DNA from: a bacterium
Lineage (GTDB): Bacteria > Chlamydiota > Chlamydiia > Chlamydiales > JAFEGQ01
DNA: 7,705 bases
Direction of reading: 5' to 3'
Assembly: GCA_021809305.1 (NCBI GenBank)
Contig: JAKBAF010000056.1
Location: 1 to 7,705 of the forward strand
The translations under genes and the position numbers were made by a program. The number at the start of each line of letters is the position of its first letter. Within the stretch, counting starts at the first letter, position 1. Below the pieces are notes generated by a model. That model saw only the letters and a list, made by a program, of their open reading frames with translations. It searched no databases and was not told the DNA's origin. Shown here one piece after another: positions 5,073 through 7,705 of this stretch.

Positions 5073-6826
5073 GGCTTGTATGGGGAGAGAGGCCTTGCCC
5101 TGATGCGTTTCCAGACCGATGGTGTAGCAAGGAGTAGAAAGATCAGACTAGTAGCTAGTGCTAGCTTTACCCAAGTAGGCGTGGCCTCTCCTTGGGTAGC
5201 AGGCGGATGCAAATTTGCTGGGAGCCGCTCGGGAAGAGGGCCTCGATGGGGAGGTAGTAGCTCTTTGGCTCCTGGTTGAAGTGGAGTCTTCTCCTTCTCA
5301 TCTTTAAAGAAGGGTGAATAGATGATGGCGTTTTGTTCTGTTAAAAGGAGAAGTTTGGGGTAGTAAGTGCCCGAAAGCATGTGCCAATTATCGGATTCAA
5401 CTAGGGTAGGAAGGGGATAGCTTTGTTTTGGTCTGTGTGGCACCCACACTTGAAAGTTAGGGGGGCTACATCCAAAAAAGACTGCAGGTGACCGATTGGT
5501 AAATGGGCCAAACCAGCCTATGCGGGCGCGTATGTCTAAGTTACAGCTCGTGTTATATTCCAAATCCCATTCAGTGATCTTCTTTCCGGAATCTTTGGAA
5601 AAGATACACAAGCTATTTTTGTCCGCGAAAAGAAGAAAATCCCTTCCATTGATTTGGGCTCCCACGAGCTGTTGTGAATCAAGATTACGTCTTTCCTTAG
5701 GCCATGGGATAGAGGCTACTTCGCAACCTGCTACAATAGAATCGGTCTGGTAGATCTTTATGCTATCTTGGGTCGCACAGGCTAGCCACTCTGTCCCCTC
5801 TCTACCTCCGAAAAAGGCACTCGCTTTTCGAAGGGGTACGCCGCAGCGGAGCACTGAGATTCCCTTTTCTTCCAAATTAAAGATAAGCGCTTTTTGTTTA
5901 ACTGCTGGAAAGGAGAGATAGATCCAAGCGAGATCTCCTCGATAGATAGCTCTAAGGACACCGCTCTCAAGCTCCTCTTTAGAAAGCGTCTCACCCTTGT
6001 GTAGGGCTACTCCTTCTGGGCCTATTACGTGTGCACTCGGGCGACAATCATCGCCAATGTAGAAGTAGATAAGTTTGTCTCCGCTTCGAAGAAATAGCGG
6101 CGTGTGAACGGAATGCACTGCCCCAGCCGGGGGTGGCTCGATTTGATTAACAGCAAATCGAGGAGCTAGAGGGCAGCTAAGGTCTTGCTCGAAGCTAACA
6201 ATTCTAACCTCATCGGTAAAAAGCGAGAAAGCAACAAGACCCTCCTTTTGCCCATAGGGCGCGGTTAGAGGTATAATTTGATGAATGTTGTGCGGCCAGG
6301 TCTCGCGTTTTTTTAGCGGATTGGAGCCGAGCTCTTTAACAACATGCCCGGTTTTCTGATCGCATCTCCAAAGAGAGAATGGCTCGAACTCGCTTCCACA
6401 CCAGGCATCTTTCCAGAACCAGATATCTCTGCCATTATAACACCAATTACCCTCCGAGAGAGAGAGCTGCAGAGCTGCCTTTACATGGGGTTTTAGCTCG
6501 GAGTAACTAGTTTGTGAAAACGACGGCTCTTTAGATTGCTCGAGAAAGGTAGAAAATTCTGGTCGTCGATTGCAAAAAAAAGGAAGATCTTCCTTTGCGC
6601 AAAGACGAGGAGATTCTGGACTTCTCAGCGCCCTATTTAGCCCCTTGTCCTCGAGACAAAGCTGAAGAAAAGAGTGGTTGACAAGACTAATAGCAGCAAG
6701 TGAGCATTCGCCAAGATAGGAGAGGATCATGATGACAAGCTCGGTAGGGAGCGGCCAAATGTAGCTCGTTTCTGCTTCGATCAATCCGCCAAAGGGTCGT
6801 GAAGGGAGGGCGCTTGCTCTTTCCAT
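5069..6826 (-). CDS. F-box protein with propeller-like middle and C-terminal membrane anchor
   Basis: Predicted host-directed protein of 585 residues. An F-box lies at about 24-68: WPLPTELVIMIL, then LAAISLVNHSF and a final GLNRAL, matching the LPxELxxxIL...LxxxSxVxxxW pattern that binds Skp1 in SCF ubiquitin ligases. The middle (about 130-510) has repeated strand patterns such as LLFADKNSLCIFS and AVFFGCSPPNFQVWV, suggesting a degenerate beta-propeller for substrate binding. A proline-rich linker (about 510-550) leads to one hydrophobic span, VKLALATSLIFLLLATPSVW (553-572), and a basic tail KRIRARPL, like a tail anchor. There is no Sec signal peptide. The frame is open to TTG 6886, but that TTG is part of a -35 box; ATG 6826 has GGAAGG close upstream (short spacing), and the next Met lies inside the F-box. 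F-box families are expanded in amoeba-associated chlamydiae. Delivery by type III secretion and membrane location are inferred. Confidence 0.85.
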   Translation of the reverse strand: MERASALPSRPFGGLIEAETSYIWPLPTELVIMILSYLGECSLAAISLVNHSFLQLCLEDKGLNRALRSPESPRLCAKEDLPFFCNRRPEFSTFLEQSKEPSFSQTSYSELKPHVKAALQLSLSEGNWCYNGRDIWFWKDAWCGSEFEPFSLWRCDQKTGHVVKELGSNPLKKRETWPHNIHQIIPLTAPYGQKEGLVAFSLFTDEVRIVSFEQDLSCPLAPRFAVNQIEPPPAGAVHSVHTPLFLRSGDKLIYFYIGDDCRPSAHVIGPEGVALHKGETLSKEELESGVLRAIYRGDLAWIYLSFPAVKQKALIFNLEEKGISVLRCGVPLRKASAFFGGREGTEWLACATQDSIKIYQTDSIVAGCEVASIPWPKERRNLDSQQLVGAQINGRDFLLFADKNSLCIFSKDSGKKITEWDLEYNTSCNLDIRARIGWFGPFTNRSPAVFFGCSPPNFQVWVPHRPKQSYPLPTLVESDNWHMLSGTYYPKLLLLTEQNAIIYSPFFKDEKEKTPLQPGAKELLPPHRGPLPERLPANLHPPATQGEATPTWVKLALATSLIFLLLATPSVWKRIRARPLSPYKP

Positions 6827-6857
6827 GTCCTTCCAATTAGAGTTTTTTTTGTTAATA

Positions 6858-6886
6858 ATTTTAGTTCGTCTCGTGAATGATGTCAA
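6858..6886 (-). promoter_or_regulatory. Near-consensus sigma70-type promoter of the F-box gene
   Basis: Read on the minus strand, TTGACA (6886-6881) is a perfect -35, followed by 17 bases and TAAAAT (6863-6858), five of six for the -10. Transcription would begin near 6851, giving a leader of about 25 bases to ATG 6826. Another TATAAT lies further upstream on the same strand (6897-6892) but has only a poor -35. This is the strongest promoter in the window. Confidence 0.75.
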
Positions 6887-6958
6887 TTTTTATTATATTT
6901 TCTGCAGGTAGAAAAAATAAATTTAAAAGCAGTCGTAGTCTTATTTCTCGCTAATCAT

Positions 6959-6973
6959 TTCTCTTTTAGAGAA
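6959..6973. other. Small perfect inverted repeat in the divergent gap
   Basis: TTCTCT-TTT-AGAGAA has six-base arms and a three-base loop, between the divergent F-box and envelope genes and 47 bases before ATG 7020. It may be an operator or chance. The rest of the gap 6827-7019 is A+T-rich on the F-box side. I see no convincing plus-strand promoter; the best is TTTAGA (6965-6970) with GATAAG (6988-6993). Confidence 0.2.
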
Positions 6974-7019
6974 CAGGGGCAATCGGCGATAAGGGAGCAC
7001 TTTGTAGAAGGGGATAGAG

Positions 7020-7705
7020 ATGCTGCGGCACCTGTTTTGGCTTGGATTGGCGGCGCTCTTTATCGCAGGGCGTAGTGAGGGTTACCTCTCTCCCTGGGGA
7101 AGTGAGCAGTCGCTCTCCGATCCCGTTGCCGTACGGCCAATGAACCACTTGCTAGAAGGGTTTATCTGGCCGGTTGAACCCCTATTTGAGAGCGAGGCGT
7201 GGGCTCACTCTCATCTTCTCCTCGAGCGAGAGGTCGACTTTAGGAGTAAGGTAGCGACAACTGCCTACAAAGAGGCAGGTTTTGAGGGTGGCGCCGGCTT
7301 CAACTGTAGCACCAACGGCTCCACCTTTCTGGGCCTGGGGGCAGGGCGCTCGATCGAAGAGAATCTGGTAACGAGGTCTGATAACTACGCGGTCTCCCTC
7401 GGGAGGGGATATCTTGGTGCCGCCTTTGCCCTTGGTAGTAAGTGGGATCTCATTGGGATTGTAGTTGGTAAGGGAGGATGGAGGGCGGGCAGGGCCGTTT
7501 ACCCCTTTGAGCAAAGTTGCCATCTGGAGGGGGGAGCGCTTGCAAGAAGGATTGATAAGAAGAGGCTTCTTACTATCGCGACCTTTCTCGACTCATTTAT
7601 TGTAAGAGATACAGGGCTCGGCCTCTCCTATCTTATGGGACGAGAGAATCTTCGACTCGCCTATGAGAGGCGGTGGGAGGTTACCTCTCGCGCAGCTGGC
7701 ATCGA
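7020..7705 (+). CDS. Secreted, probable outer-membrane or periplasmic protein (3' end beyond window)
   Basis: I do not recognise a named family. The frame is open for 228 codons from ATG 7020 to the window end, so the C-terminus is missing. ATG 7020 has AAGGGG six bases upstream, and an in-frame stop at 7005 rules out an earlier start. The N-terminus MLRHLFWLGLAALFIAG has a positive residue then a hydrophobic core, a likely Sec signal peptide cleaved near residues 17-21. The mature part has alternating, Gly- and aromatic-rich strands, for example NYAVSLGRGYLGAAFALGS and DTGLGLSYLMGRENLRLAYE, as in outer-membrane beta-barrels. Only two cysteines are visible in the mature part, so it is not a cysteine-rich envelope protein. 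It is transcribed away from the F-box gene across a 193-base gap. Barrel topology and location are inferred; a soluble periplasmic protein is possible. Confidence 0.75.
   Translation, partial: MLRHLFWLGLAALFIAGRSEGYLSPWGSEQSLSDPVAVRPMNHLLEGFIWPVEPLFESEAWAHSHLLLEREVDFRSKVATTAYKEAGFEGGAGFNCSTNGSTFLGLGAGRSIEENLVTRSDNYAVSLGRGYLGAAFALGSKWDLIGIVVGKGGWRAGRAVYPFEQSCHLEGGALARRIDKKRLLTIATFLDSFIVRDTGLGLSYLMGRENLRLAYERRWEVTSRAAGI

Noticed and set aside
5496..5753. 85-codon plus-strand frame within the F-box gene
   Set aside because: It is antisense to the propeller-like region, has no ribosome binding site, and its composition is that of a complement shadow.
7182..7523. 113-codon minus-strand frame
   Set aside because: It lies wholly opposite the plus-strand secreted-protein gene, which has a ribosome binding site, signal peptide and a longer open frame. 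Its protein looks low in structure.
1..7705. CRISPR array, insertion sequence or att site
   Set aside because: No regularly spaced repeats longer than about 10 bases, no transposase or integrase frame, and no tRNA end were seen.

Overview
The window looks like a piece of a Chlamydiota chromosome, most likely from an environmental, amoeba-associated lineage and not from the genus Chlamydia. From memory, the order rsfS - fabF - Nudix (Ap4A-type) hydrolase matches the Chlamydia trachomatis block CT769-CT770-CT771. The FabF protein also carries the plant-plastid-like signatures known for chlamydial KAS. A eukaryotic-type F-box gene fits the amoeba-associated families, which are known for expanded ubiquitin-related gene sets. 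Genes are about half G+C, while the two longest intergenic regions are strongly A+T-rich.

Layout. Positions 9-3628 hold five plus-strand metabolic or housekeeping genes: nadD (NAD synthesis), rsfS (ribosome silencing), fabF (fatty-acid elongation), a Nudix hydrolase that starts at TTG five bases after fabF, and bioY (biotin uptake) 16 bases further on. The last three look like one transcription unit. Biotin serves acetyl-CoA carboxylase, which makes malonyl-CoA for FabF, so fabF and bioY share a metabolic logic.

From about 3690 the character changes. An A+T-rich region with an extended -10 promoter leads into an unrecognised 405-residue, mostly helical protein (3855-5072, +) with a C-terminal hydrophobic segment. 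It meets tail to tail an F-box protein gene on the minus strand (5069-6826). The two genes end in the same CTAG, each strand reading TAG. The F-box protein has an N-terminal F-box, a middle that looks like a degenerate beta-propeller, a proline-rich linker and a single C-terminal membrane anchor. This is the most interesting item: a candidate membrane-anchored recruiter of the host SCF ubiquitin ligase. A near-consensus sigma70-type promoter (TTGACA, 17 bp, TAAAAT) drives it and shows that the true start is an ATG at 6826. Transcribed away from it is a gene with a signal peptide and strand-rich sequence (7020 to the window end), a probable cell-envelope protein cut off by the window edge.

No rRNA, tRNA, CRISPR array, transposase or origin was seen. 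No gene-free stretch exceeds 300 bases; the gaps (648-778, 1163-1339, 3629-3854, 6827-7019) hold the promoters, hairpins and dyads listed.
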